A DNA stretch of 64,000 bases from Ailurus styani (Eukaryota; Chordata; Mammalia; Carnivora; Ailuridae): contig LNAC01000031.1 of assembly GCA_002007465.1 (NCBI GenBank), positions 1,425,325 through 1,489,324 of the forward strand, read 5' to 3'. Positions within the stretch are counted from its first letter, which is position 1; each line of letters starts with the position of its first letter. A program made the translations under genes and the position numbers. The notes under the pieces are model-generated. The model did no database searches, had not been told where the DNA came from, and was given only the letters and a program-made list of their open reading frames with translations. Positions 34,501 to 45,179 of the stretch are shown piece after piece.

Positions 34501-37500
34501 AAATACACAAAAGAAAGTGAGAAATCAATGTAAAATTAACTATGAAGAAAGAAAGACATCAGGTCACAAAGAAAGAGAGAAAGAGAAGAATGAAAAAACA
34601 GAGAGGAGCTACAAAAAGAACCAGAAAACAATTAACAAGATAGCAGTAAGTACATACCTGTCAATAGTTACTTTAAATGTAAATATATGAAACTCTCCAA
34701 TCAAAACACAAAGAAAGGATTAAAGATAATAAAACAAGATACATCATTTACTGCCTGCAAGAAAGTGACTTTAGATTTAAGAATATTCTACAAAAATAGG
34801 AACAAAAAGAAAGCTCATGTAGCTATATTCATATTACACAAAAGACTTTAAAACAAAGGTTGTAACAAAAGATAAAAAAGAGCATTACATAAAGGGATCA
34901 ATCCAGCAAAAAGATTTATAAATATGCATCCTCCCAACATACAAGTACCAAAATATATAAACAAATATTAATAGACCTAAAGGAAGATATTGACAGCACT
35001 ACAATAATAGGGACTTTAAAACACTACTTATATCAGTGGATAGATCATCCAAGCAGAAAATCAATAAGGGAACAATGGCTTTAAATGACACATTAGACCA
35101 GATGGACTTAACAGATAGATTCAGAAAATTACATCCAAAAGCAGCAGAACACATATTCTTCTGAAGAGCACATGAAACATTCTCCAGGATAGTTTACATG
35201 TTAAGCCACAAAGTAGTATCAATAAATTTAAGAAGATTGAAATTATATCAAGCATTTTTTTTTTACCACTAGGGTATGAAACTAGCAATCAATTTCAAGA
35301 AGACAACTGAAAAAAAATATTCAGAGATTCAACAACATGCTGTCAACAACCACTGGGGTTTCAGAGAAACTAGAGGAAACATTAAAAAAAATATATCTAG
35401 AGACAAATGATAACAGAAAAACGACATACCAAAATCAGGATGCAGTAAGAATAGTGCTAAGAGCAAAGTTCACAGCAATACCGGTGCACCTCAAGGAAAA
35501 CAAAAAACAAAACAAAACCTCAAATAAACAATCTAAGTTTACAACGAAAATTACAAGAAAAGAAACACACGCATCCCAAAGTCAGTAGAAGAAAGGAGGT
35601 AATAAAGACCAGAATGTAAAAAAATGAAACTAAATAGAAAAGATCAATGAAGGTAAGAGCTCATTCTTTGAAAAGATAAACAAATTGACAAAACTGGAGC
35701 TAGACTCACTAAGGAGAGGGCTCAGACAAATAAAATCAGAAATTAAAGGGTTATAACCCATATCACAGAAACACAAAAGATCTTAAGATACTACTATAAA
35801 CAATTATATTTCAACATGTTTAAAAACCTATAAGAAATAGATAAATTCCTGCAAACATACACTCTCCCAAAACTGAATCAGGAAGAAATAGAAAACCTAA
35901 ACAAACTGGTTATTAGTAAGGAAACTGAATCAGGAGTCAAAACTTTCCAACAAATAATAGTCTAGGAGCAGACAGCTTCACTGTTAAATTCTACCAAACA
36001 TTCCAAGAAGATGTAATACCTATCATCCTCATACTCTTGCAAAAATTTGAAGAGAAGGGAACACTACACCAAACTCATTTTGTGAACCCAATACTACTCT
36101 GATACTAAAACCAGACAAGGACACTACAAGAAAAGAAAATTATAGACCTACATGGCCGGTGAACAAAGATGCAAAAATTCCCCACAAAATATCAGCAAAG
36201 TGAATTAAATAATACATTAAAAGAATGCACACCATGATTATGTAGCATATATTCCAGGGAAGCAAGGATGGTTCAACATCCACAAAAAAATTAGCATGAT
36301 ATACCACATTAATAAAATAAATATCATATTATCATCTCAATGGATGTCAAAAAGGCATTTGACAAAATTTAACATTCATACATGATAAAAATTCTCAACA
36401 AAGTAACTAAAGAGAGAATATACCTCAAAATAATAAAGGCTATATATGACAGACCCACAGCTAATATCATATTCAATGGCAAAAAGCTTGAAAGGTCTTC
36501 CTCTAAAATCAGGAATAAAACTAGGATGTCCACTCTTGCCACTTTAATTCAACATAGTATTGGAAGTCCTAGCCAGAGAAATTAGGGAAGAAAAAGAAAT
36601 AAAAGTTCTCCAAATTGGTAAGGGAAAAGTAAAACTGTTACAATTTACAGGTGACATGACACTAAATATAGAAAACACTAAAGATCACACACACACAACC
36701 TGTAGAACTAAAAAATAAATTCAGTAAAGTTGTAGGATACTAAACTCATACACAGAAACCTGTTTTATTTCTATATACTAAGAGCAAAATACAAGAGAAA
36801 TTAAGAAAATAATCCCATTTACAACTGCATCAAAAAGAACAAAATACTTAGGAATAAATTTAACCAAGGAGGTAAAAGACCTGTAAACTGAAAACTGTAA
36901 GACACCAATGAAAAAAAATGAAGAAGACACAAACAAATGGGAATATATTCTGTGCTCATGGAAGAATTAATACTGTTAAAATGTTCATAGTACCCAAAGC
37001 TATCTACAGATTCACTGCAGTCCCTACCAATATTCCAACAGTATTTTTCAAAGAACCAGAGCCAGTAATTCTAAAATTTTCACGAAACCACAAAATTGCC
37101 AAATAGCCAAAGTAATCTTGAGAAAGAAAAACAATGTCAGAAGCATCATGCTTCTGGATTTCAAACTGTACTACAAAGCTGTAATAATCAAAACAGTATG
37201 GTATTGACATAGAGACACATAATCAATGAAACAGAATAGAGAGCTGAGAAATACACCCATGCAAATATGGTAAATTAATTCATGACAGAGGAGACAGGAA
37301 TATACAATGAGAAAAGGACAGTCTCCTCAATAAATTGTGCTGGGAAAACTCTAAGAGTACATGGAAAGAAAGGAACTGGACCCTTTTATCACATGCAAAA
37401 ATTAATTCAAATTGATTAAAGACCTGAATATAAGACATGAAATCATAAAACTACTAGAAGAAAACAAAGGCGGTAAACTCTGTATCAGTCATAATAATGA

Positions 37501-38637
37501 CTATGTATCAGTCGTAGCAATAACAAAATCCAAAAAGCATTTTGGATTTGATCTCAAAGACAAGGCCACAAAAGCAAAAAATAAATGAACAAATGGGACT
37601 ACATCAAAGTGAACACTTTTGCCTAACAAAAGAAACCATCAACAAGATGAAAGACAACCTACCAAAGGACCGGTGGTATTTGCAAATCATTTCTCTGTAA
37701 ATGGCTAACCTATGAAATGTATTTTTAAAACCCATACAAATCAGTAACAGAAAAAATGACCAATCTGATTGTAAATAGGCAAAGGATCTGAACAGATGTT
37801 TTCCAAAAAAGATCTACAGATGGCCAACAGACACTTGAAAAGATGTTCAACATCATTAATCGTCAAGGAAATACAAATCAAAACCACGATAAGATATTTC
37901 TTCACACCAGCAGAATGCGTAATATCAAAAAGACAAGATATAATAGAAATATATGTATAATATATATTCATAATAGTGAATATTAGAGTGTATGTTCATT
38001 ATTTGAAATAGTGTACATTCAAATATAAACTAATTTGAAAAAGCTATTTGCTTCCCTATATTCGCTGCGGCATTATTTACAATAGTTAAGACATAGAAAC
38101 AACCTAAGTGTCCATCAGTGGATGCATGGATAAAGAAGATACAGTGTTTCTATATACAATGGAATACTACTCACACATAAAACCGAATGAAATCTTTCTA
38201 TGCGTGACAACATGGATGGACCTTAGGGGTATTATGCTAAGTGAAACAAGTCAGGTAGAGAAGGACAAATATCAAATGATTTCAATTATACATGGAATCT
38301 AAAAAACAAAATAAACAAGACAAAACAAAATCCAAACCCTTAAATACAAAGAACAGATTGCTGGTTGCCAGAGGGGAGAGGGGATTAGTAAAGGTGAAAT
38401 GCGTGAAGGGGATCAAGAACTAGAAACTTCCAGTTATAAAATAATTAAGTCATGGGAATTTAATGTACAAGCATGGGGAATATATTCAATAATATTATAC
38501 TAAGTTTGTATGGTGATGATGAGTAACTAGATTTACTGAGTTACAATGTATACAAAGGTCAAATCACTGTGTTGTTCACCTGAATCTAATATAATATTGT
38601 AGGTCAAGAATACTTAAATTTAAAAAATGAAAAATAG
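31598..38637 (+). mobile_element. Near-full-length decayed L1 retrotransposon
   Basis: About 7.0 kb of continuous L1 order. The 5' UTR-like start ('AAAAGATGGTGGCATAGGAA') is followed by a 5' UTR with blocks such as 'AGTGGCCCTTCTGGGATGCT' and 'CTGGGGCAGGCAAGCCCAAA'. The ORF1-region relic follows at about 33150-34200 ('CTCTACCCAGGAAGGTTATT'). The ORF2 relic begins near 34640. The RT region follows, where 'MDVKKAFDK' can be read near 36342. A 3' UTR ends near 38637. Both ORFs are destroyed by many stops and frameshifts. At the RT active site (about 36649-36660) the usual F-A-D-D-M reads F-T-G-D-M, so the first catalytic Asp is lost. Intact structure with heavy decay points to an old insertion (L1M-like). 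Confidence 0.85.
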
Positions 38638-38638
38638 G

Positions 38639-38825
38639 GGGCGCCTGGGTGGCTCAGTGGGTTGAGCCTCTGCCTTCTACTCAGGTCATGATATCAGGGC
38701 CCTGGGATCGAGCCCCACATCGGGCTCTCTGATCAGCAGGGAGCCTGCTTTCGCCTCCCCCCTCGTCCTCTGCCTACCTCTCTGCCTACTTGTGATCTGT
38801 CAAATGAATAAATAAAATCTTTTAA
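38639..38825 (+). mobile_element. SINEC-type SINE, young, plus strand
   Basis: Starts GGGCGCCTGGGTGGCTCAGT. It is flanked by a perfect 17-bp duplication AAAAAATGAAAAATAGG at 38622-38638 and 38826-38842. It inserted at the A-rich 3' end of the long L1. Confidence 0.95.
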
Positions 38826-38896
38826 AAAAAATGAAAAATAGGAGGGCTATCACTTGACTCAAGTGTCAATAACTTTAATAATTAAAATGGATTATA

Positions 38897-39090
38897 GGGG
38901 CGCCTGGGTGGCTCAGTGGGTTAAAGCCTCTGCCTTTGGCTCAGGTCATGATCTCAGGGTCCTGGGATCGAACCCCGCATTGGGCTCTCCGCTCAGCAGG
39001 GAGCCTGCTTCCCCCTCTCTCTCTGCCTGCCTCTCCACCTGCTTGTGATCTCTCTCTCTGTGTCAAATAAATAAATAAAATCTTTAAAAA
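38897..39090 (+). mobile_element. SINEC-type SINE, young, plus strand
   Basis: Starts GGGGCGCCTGGGTGGCTCAG, with an (AAAT)n AATCTTT tail. The short duplication is ATGGATT on both sides. It is the second young copy within 75 bp, in the same orientation but with a different duplication, so it is an independent insertion. Confidence 0.95.
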
Positions 39091-39319
39091 GATGGATTGT
39101 GAACACTTAAACTCAAGAAAAATTTTAAGTACACAAATGAAATAAATTTTTAATGACTATTGGCCAGATACTCACAAAAATTTAATTGAAAGAAGTACAT
39201 AGTTTCTAATTTAAGATTTTTTTAAACATCGAATGCCTCAAGACCCCTATAAACTAGCAATGAACTATTAGGGCCCTGTAAGAGACTTAAATTCTTGATA
39301 TATCCATAAGGCATAAAAT

Positions 39320-39425
39320 GCTGTTGGTTTACTAGGTGCTGGAAATTAAGAGAAAAACAAGACAGAGCCCCTGCCCTTTTAGAGACTACAGCCTAGCCAA
39401 GAAAAGAGATATTAAAGAATTACTT
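39320..39425 (-). mobile_element. L2 3'-end remnant, antisense
   Basis: 'TTACTAGGTGCTGGAAATTA' then 'AAAACAAGACAGAGCCCCTG' and 'TTTAGAGACTACAGCCTAG' match antisense L2 3' end (tgtgccaggcactgg … acaagacagacaaagtccctgccctc … gagcttacattctag). Confidence 0.55.
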
Positions 39426-39476
39426 AACTATTCACTTCACAATTGAAACAATACTTAACTATTCACCTCATAATTG
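39421..39476 (+). repeat. Short imperfect tandem duplication
   Basis: A 25-bp block beginning TACTTAACTATTCAC occurs at 39421-39445 and again at 39452-39476 with two mismatches (period 31). Confidence 0.8.
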
Positions 39477-39479
39477 TAT

Positions 39480-40599
39480 TCAGGATAATATTGTGATTAT
39501 ATTGAGGAAATCCTTCATCTAAAGAACCCCAGGAAATGATGACTGAGTCAAATTTTAAATCACAAGAAGAAATTCATTAGGCAAGAAGTGAACAGAAGAT
39601 GGTTTCAAGAAGATGGTTAACATATGGGCAAGACCCTGAAGTAGGAAGGGCCATGTATATTCAAGACACTAAAAATGGTTCCTGCTCCTGGATGTACAAA
39701 TAGGACACGGGTGAAAGGAAAGTGTGATCGCCCTGGGAATAAACAGACACCAGAGAAGTCAGAGCTATATGCACATATCCTTCCATCTGAAATTCATCCA
39801 ATATAGTTACTCTTCCAAATTACTGCCTTGATTACATTTGGATACAATATACATGGTTGTAATTTCTTTATTCTTTTTTGTCATATTTATTATCCATCTA
39901 CATTACAGATGGTATAGTATGTATCTTTTCAAATTTTATGTAAAATGTTTTGAAGTGCTTTGAAAGTGACCTACATTAAATATGTATATAGTAAATATAA
40001 ATAAATCTTGCTGTTATATTCTCATATACAATAAGTACAATAAGTGATTTACAAACAATTGTAAAAACCATCTATTCTCCTAAAACTAAACCAAATGGTT
40101 AAAAATAAAAATAAACTTATACCTCCAAATGTAGTTTGAATGAATACTATTCAAATATTAAGCATAAGATCCAGTTTGGAATAGGGAGACAATGCATGGC
40201 ATAGTATGAGACAAAATAAATTTATTTCTCTGTGTGAATATTTTTCAACATCCTAGAGATGATCTTCCAACTATTAAAGTATTTTTTTTCTAATACAGGT
40301 ATTAGAAATAAATTTTACATTGTTTGCTTTAGAATGAAATAACCAGCTGAGGCCAGAAACAACAATTTTATTTCTATAATAAATTCATTTTTTCCAATTT
40401 AAAAATTATTCAATTTCATCCTCCTCTGTTCCCCCTGCTATTTACTTGTTGGGAATTAAATTGTTTATGTATGCCACTATAAAAGATTAAGTAGGGAAAA
40501 CAAAACAAACACCTACAACTGAATGCCATTTTTTTTGATTCTCAAGTAAAGTATTGATCAAAGAGACCTGGGATGAATAATGATAAATAAAAGAAGTAA
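39480..40599. other. AT-rich unassigned sequence
   Basis: No supported gene, RNA or repeat. Confidence 0.35.
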
Positions 40600-40775
40600 T
40601 TTCCACCTGGAAGGATCCAGAGGTCATCTAATATAAATTTCTTCCTCTTATAAAAAAGAAAACCGAGACCCAGGGAGGTTAAATGATTTACCCAGGCTTC
40701 TCTAACTGGTTATGGAAATTGATTGATTTCTGGTTTCTAGCCCTTCCCAATACACCCTGCCCATAATTTCACTAT
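40600..40775 (-). mobile_element. Ancient MIR-related or L2-related remnant
   Basis: 'AGAGGTCATCTAATATAAAT', 'AAACCGAGACCCAGGGAGGT', 'TAAATGATTTACCCAGGCTT' follow the ancient repeat wording 'aggtcatctagtccaa … aaactgaggcccagagaggt … acttgcccaaggt'. The family is uncertain. Confidence 0.5.
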
Positions 40776-41689
40776 GCCATGTTGTTGTTTTTCCACATAT
40801 TAAAGAAGTGCCTGCATATCGCTGTTCAAACTGCAATAATGTTAGAAATAAAACTCATGTAGGACTCTTGTTTATAAGGCATCAACTTCAAAAGAATCAA
40901 TTAATGTTGCAAAGTAATGAAATTGGAAAAAAAAAAAAAGCTAACAGAGCAATAGACCAAGATGCAAAAGTAAAGGGCCATACTCCTGCTGTCATTTAAT
41001 CTTTATGTACCCCTTCAAATGGATAACCTTGGTGTTAAAAGTAAAGGAATCAATTTTGTTACATTTTATGCCCAACAGTGACAGCAGATTTGTGAAGTGC
41101 TTACCAGAAACAGACTGCTTGGCTGCCTGTCTAGCAACAAAGTAAATAAGCATATTATTATAACTTAACTGTTTTTTAGAGGGAGCACATTTCATTATTC
41201 ACTTTTTAAATCTATCCATTAATTGGAAGGAAACAATACAAGGCAGGGTAGAGAGTGACAACAGAAGTGAGCTCCAGAAGTTCTAAATTTGCTTTCTAGT
41301 AATTTGTGATGGACTCATTTTTTCCCCAAAGTCAAATAGACCTACAAAGAGATAGATTAAGTACTAATGAAAATGAAGGGAAAACTATTCCAGTATCACT
41401 GATTTATAAAAATGTCTTTGTATTCAGTGCTAAGTATGCAGCCATGACTCCTCTTACTTCAAGGAGAAAGGTTTGCTAAAATAAAGAGGACTTGACTTTG
41501 AATGGTTTGAAAAGATACATGAATTGTATTTATCATAATCACTAATACTGTTAGGCTATTTTCAAGAAATGCTTGCTTCAAAAATGAGTGGAAGGAGAAA
41601 AAAGAAAGTAACATTCATTACAGTTTTTCTTGTGAAGTATGTCTACTGTTATTTCCAGGCACATATCCTGTCATATAAAACACAGTAAT
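40776..41689. other. Unassigned sequence
   Basis: No supported gene or repeat. Confidence 0.35.
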
Positions 41690-41830
41690 AGTGAGAAGAG
41701 AACAGTTTATCTCTGATCTTGAGCAACTCCCAGATTCTTATTCCTGTGGCCGAGCGAATAAACTTCGGTCTCATTCGTTCTGTCTCGCATAAGCAGATTT
41801 GGCGTATTCCTTGACTCTGAGCATCTTGCT
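41690..41830 (+). mobile_element. LTR 3' part (R-U5-like), endogenous retrovirus relic
   Basis: 'GTGGCCGAGCGAATAAACTT' followed by 'CGGTCTCATTCGTTCTGTCT' is the typical polyadenylation-signal/R-U5 wording of gammaretrovirus-type LTRs. AATAAA lies at about 41758. The stretch keeps several CpG sites, unlike the surrounding AT-rich DNA. The left and right ends, and any internal region, are not visible. Confidence 0.55.
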
Positions 41831-42421
41831 TGGCTTGTGAATTGATTTTGAATGACCACTGACTTTTACATACACACTGCTTCCTGACTACTTACTTTAT
41901 CCTGATTTTGAGCAAGCCCTGGTTCCTCTGTCCTTTTTGGATTTGCATAGTGTCCTTACCTGATTCCCATTCAATATTTTGTTTTTTCTTCATCTCTCCT
42001 GGTTTTGTATTCTGCTTTTCCTCTGACATCTATCTCCACTCACAGCCCCCACATGTGCAGAAGGGCCCTTGGCACTTTCTATTACAGAATTTAACATAAT
42101 ACACACAACTTAAACTTTTGGTTGGTCACAGTTATTTTTAGATAAAATACTCAAAATCTGTAATGTCTACCAGTACTGTTTTCAACCTGTAACACAAGTT
42201 ATAACCTCCTGTGTTGCTACTTTAAATGTAATCAACTCCTCTTGAGTCAAGACACAATAAACAGCATTTTGATGCTCATGGGAACAGTTTCAATAATTTA
42301 GAGCCAATAAAAATTTATGTTAAATTCCAATGGTTTTGGAGATCATATTATATCTGAATATTCCAATTATAGAATTAAAAATGAAAGACAAAAATAAGAA
42401 TTTTATTTTACTCATTATTAT
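41831..42421. other. Unassigned sequence
   Basis: No supported gene. The first 200 bases may still belong to the LTR-derived unit. Confidence 0.35.
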
Positions 42422-42435
42422 TAGCATCATCTTTT

Positions 42436-42635
42436 TTTTAAAAGATTTTATTTATTTATTTATTTATTTGAGGGAAAGAGAGTGAGAGGGAGCATGAGAG
42501 GGGAGAAGGTCAGAGGGAGAAGCAGACTCTCCAGGGAGCTGTGACCCCCGTGCGGGACTCGACCCCAGGACTCCAGGATCGTGACCTGAGCTGAAGGCAG
42601 TTGCTTAACCAACTGAGCCACCCAGGTGCCCCCCC
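42436..42635 (-). mobile_element. SINEC-type SINE, full length (part of a dimer)
   Basis: The minus strand starts GGGGGGCACCTGGGTGGCTC, and the A-tail/(AAAT)n is at the left. It has the target duplication TAGCATCATCTTTT only on its left (42422-42435). The right copy lies beyond a second, partial SINE at 42716-42729. Confidence 0.93.
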
Positions 42636-42715
42636 TTTTTTTTAAGATTTTATTTATTTATTTGAGAGAGAGAGAGAGAGCATGAGAGGAGAGAAGGTCA
42701 GAGGGAGAAGCAGAC
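42636..42715 (-). mobile_element. 5'-truncated SINE copy fused to the previous one
   Basis: Only the 3' half of a SINE (tail and CT-rich region) is present. It shares private wording with its full-length neighbour ('GAGAAGGTCAGAGGGAGAAG'). It ends exactly at the right-hand target duplication (42716-42729), so both units entered in one event. Confidence 0.9.
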
Positions 42716-42799
42716 TAGCATCATCTTTTGAGTACTCCATCAATCTAGCTAGTATGGTACCTGACTTTTCACTGGAGCTTAAAAAATTTTATTCAATGA

Positions 42800-42915
42800 C
42801 TATGTTGTGGAACATTCACTGATTGCAGATGAGGAAACCAATACTTCAACAATTTAAATATCTTACTCAAGGTCATACATGAAGTAGGTGAAGGAGTTCA
42901 ATTAGAAATTGGGTT
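42800..42915 (-). mobile_element. Ancient MIR-related remnant, antisense
   Basis: 'TTGCAGATGAGGAAACCAAT' then 'CTTACTCAAGGTCATACATG' follow antisense MIR wording (cagatgaggaaactgag … cttgcccaaggtcacaca). Confidence 0.5.
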
Positions 42916-43059
42916 TTTATGATATCAGCTGATGCTGTTAGCAATTTTGCTAAGTGTTTTTCTAAAAGTCTAACATTTGTTCCCCTGAAACTCTATTAAA
43001 AAGAAAACAAATTCAGTGGATGACTCCAACTAAAAGAATTTTTTTTTCAAAACTTTAAA

Positions 43060-43680
43060 AGAGGTAGACCCAAAGAGAAGAAAAAGTAGTTATTCTATGT
43101 GGGTATAAATTGGCACAAACACAATGGGGAACCATTTGGCAGTTTTTACTAAAGCTGAACATATTTGTACCCTGTCACCAGCAATCCGCTGCTGAGTGTG
43201 GGTATGTATTCAAATGAAATAAGTGCATATGTTGACGAAAGGACATGCGTATGAATATTCAATCAGCTTTATTTATACTTGTCTAAAACTCTCAAAGCAG
43301 CCTAAAAGTCCTCTGTAAGAACACAGTGAAATAAATTGTGATATATCCATACAATGGAGTACTATGTAACAATGGAAAAAGCAACAGCTACATGTGTCAA
43401 AGACATAAAACTGAGCTGAAGAACGCTGATACAAAATAGTATACTGTGTGGTCCCATAAAGTTCAAAAACAGGGAAAACTCAACTCTGGTGACTGTGGTG
43501 AGGCAAGTTATTTCCTTCAAGAAGACAGTATTAACTGGAGAAGCAGAGGGTTCCTCTAGAGTGCTAGAAATATTGTGCATTGATTTGGATCTTGAGTTGC
43601 TCCTCTATGCATTCAGGAACATTCACTGTACAGTTAAGTTGTGTGCATTTGTAACCTATGCTTCAATTAAAAAAAAAGTT
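43060..43680 (+). mobile_element. Old L1 3' end
   Basis: Order of L1 ORF2 tail/3' UTR blocks: 'AATGGGGAACCATTTGGCAG', 'TGATATATCCATACAATGGA', 'GAGTACTATGTAACAATGGA', 'GTATACTGTGTGGTCCCATA', and an A-rich end after 'CTATGCTTCAATT'. Older and more diverged than the 7786 copy. Confidence 0.65.
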
Positions 43681-43840
43681 CTATGATACAATAAAAATGA
43701 ATTAATTATAAAAAGGTTATAACAATCCTAGAAAATATGTAATTTGAAATGTTGGGTTTGCTTCTCACTTTCCTTGTAAGGTATGCTTACAAGTATGATT
43801 TCCTGCCGAACTATACAGCATTCTTAAGAATAATTAGGCA

Positions 43841-44056
43841 ACAAGTTGCCTGGGTGGTTGAATCAGTCAAGCAGTTAAGCGACTCACTCAGGTCCCCATC
43901 CCAGGGTCCTGGCATTAAGTCCTGCCTTAGGCTCTGCACTCAGCGGGGGTCTGCTTCTCCCTCTTTCCCTTCCTTTGGCCTCCCCCTGCTCATGATTGCT
44001 CACTTGCTCTCTCTCTCCTCTCTCTAATAAATAACATCTTTTTTTAAAAAAATAGT
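43841..44056 (+). mobile_element. SINEC-type SINE, older, plus strand
   Basis: Diverged head (AAGTTGCCTGGGTGGTTGAA), clear CT-rich body and AATAAATAACATC tail. It is flanked by AATAATTAGGCA at 43829-43840 and CAATAATTAGCA at 44058-44068. Confidence 0.9.
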
Positions 44057-44568
44057 CAATAATTAGCACTGATAAAATTGTACCACCTTTGGAGAAGACA
44101 GCAAATACTAGATCATTTTCTCACAGTATACTAAAAAATAAATTCAAGATGGAATTAAAAGTTAAATGTAATCGAAAGACCAAAAAAGTAACAGAACAAA
44201 TATAGAAGATTGTTTTTCTATTACTCAGTTGATAAGTCTATGTGTAAAACTCTATTTAAAATCATGAAGGAAAATAATGAAGCATTTTCTATTTTAAAAT
44301 TTCTCATTAAAAATTCAAAAGCACAATATGAAAAGCAAACAATACCCTAGAAAGGGTATTTTCACAGTCTTTAACAGGAAACGGTTACTTAATATCTGTA
44401 GTACATAAAGCTTTATAAGTCTATCTATTTCAAAGTAAAGCAGCAGAGTCAAGAGAATAGAAACAATGTAAGTAATAAGTAAAACATACTCTGTGGTCAT
44501 ATGAAAAAACGTTCCACTTGGCAAGTCAAATGGTATAAATAAAAACTACAATTTAGAAATATTTTATT

Positions 44569-44692
44569 GGGGCACCTAGATGGCTCAGTCAGTTAACCAT
44601 CTGCTTTTGGCTCAGGTCATGCCGGCTTCTCCCTATCCTCTGCTTGTGTTCCCTCTCTCTGTCAAAGAAATAAATAAAATATTAACAAAAAA
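44569..44692 (+). mobile_element. Internally deleted SINEC-type SINE
   Basis: The head and core (GGGGCACCTAGATGGCTCAG … CAGGTCATG) join directly to the CT-rich tail (CCGGCTTCTCCC). Roughly 50-60 bases of the usual middle are missing. An imperfect duplication AAATATTTTATT / AAAATACTTTAT brackets it. Confidence 0.88.
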
Positions 44693-45004
44693 TAAAAATA
44701 CTTTATCAAATTGATAAAAAGTAAAACATAATAGAGTAAGATGCACAGAGAAATAAACCCAATTATACATGTTTATGATATGTAAAATGGCTCCAACTTC
44801 TTAATTTTTTCTTTATTTGGGTATAGTTAACAAGCTCAAATTTGCATGAGTGGCATTGAGCAACAGAGTAAGAAATTTTAAATGCTTGTGCTTTCTGACT
44901 CAATAATTCCAGTGAGAACTCAGTTAAAAAATATAACAGTAGTAGAAATGCACATGTTGTATAGAAGAAATCCCTATCATTCACTTTTACTACAACTCAA
45001 CACA

Positions 45005-45135
45005 TACTGAGGAACTATCATGTTCTTGGCAATGTAGTATTAAAGGTACAGTAGGGAACAGGATATGAACTGTGTGTAATGACAGGCAATATAAACCTTA
45101 AACTAGTAATTATTAGCACAACTATTATTATAAAC
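45005..45135 (-). mobile_element. Possible L2 remnant, antisense
   Basis: 'ACTGAGGAACTATCATGTTC', 'TTGGCAATGTAGTATTAAAG' and 'GTACAGTAGGGAACAGGATA' loosely follow antisense L2 (actgagcacctactatgt … ggcactg … acagcagtgaacaa). Confidence 0.35.
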
Positions 45136-45179
45136 AGGAAAGGTTAGTATGCTATGAAGGTAAGCGATCTGAGTTATTT

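Noticed and set aside
36382..36585. 67-codon plus-strand frame resembling reverse transcriptase
   Set aside because: It is a surviving piece of the decayed L1 ORF2, not a separate gene. It is annotated under the L1.
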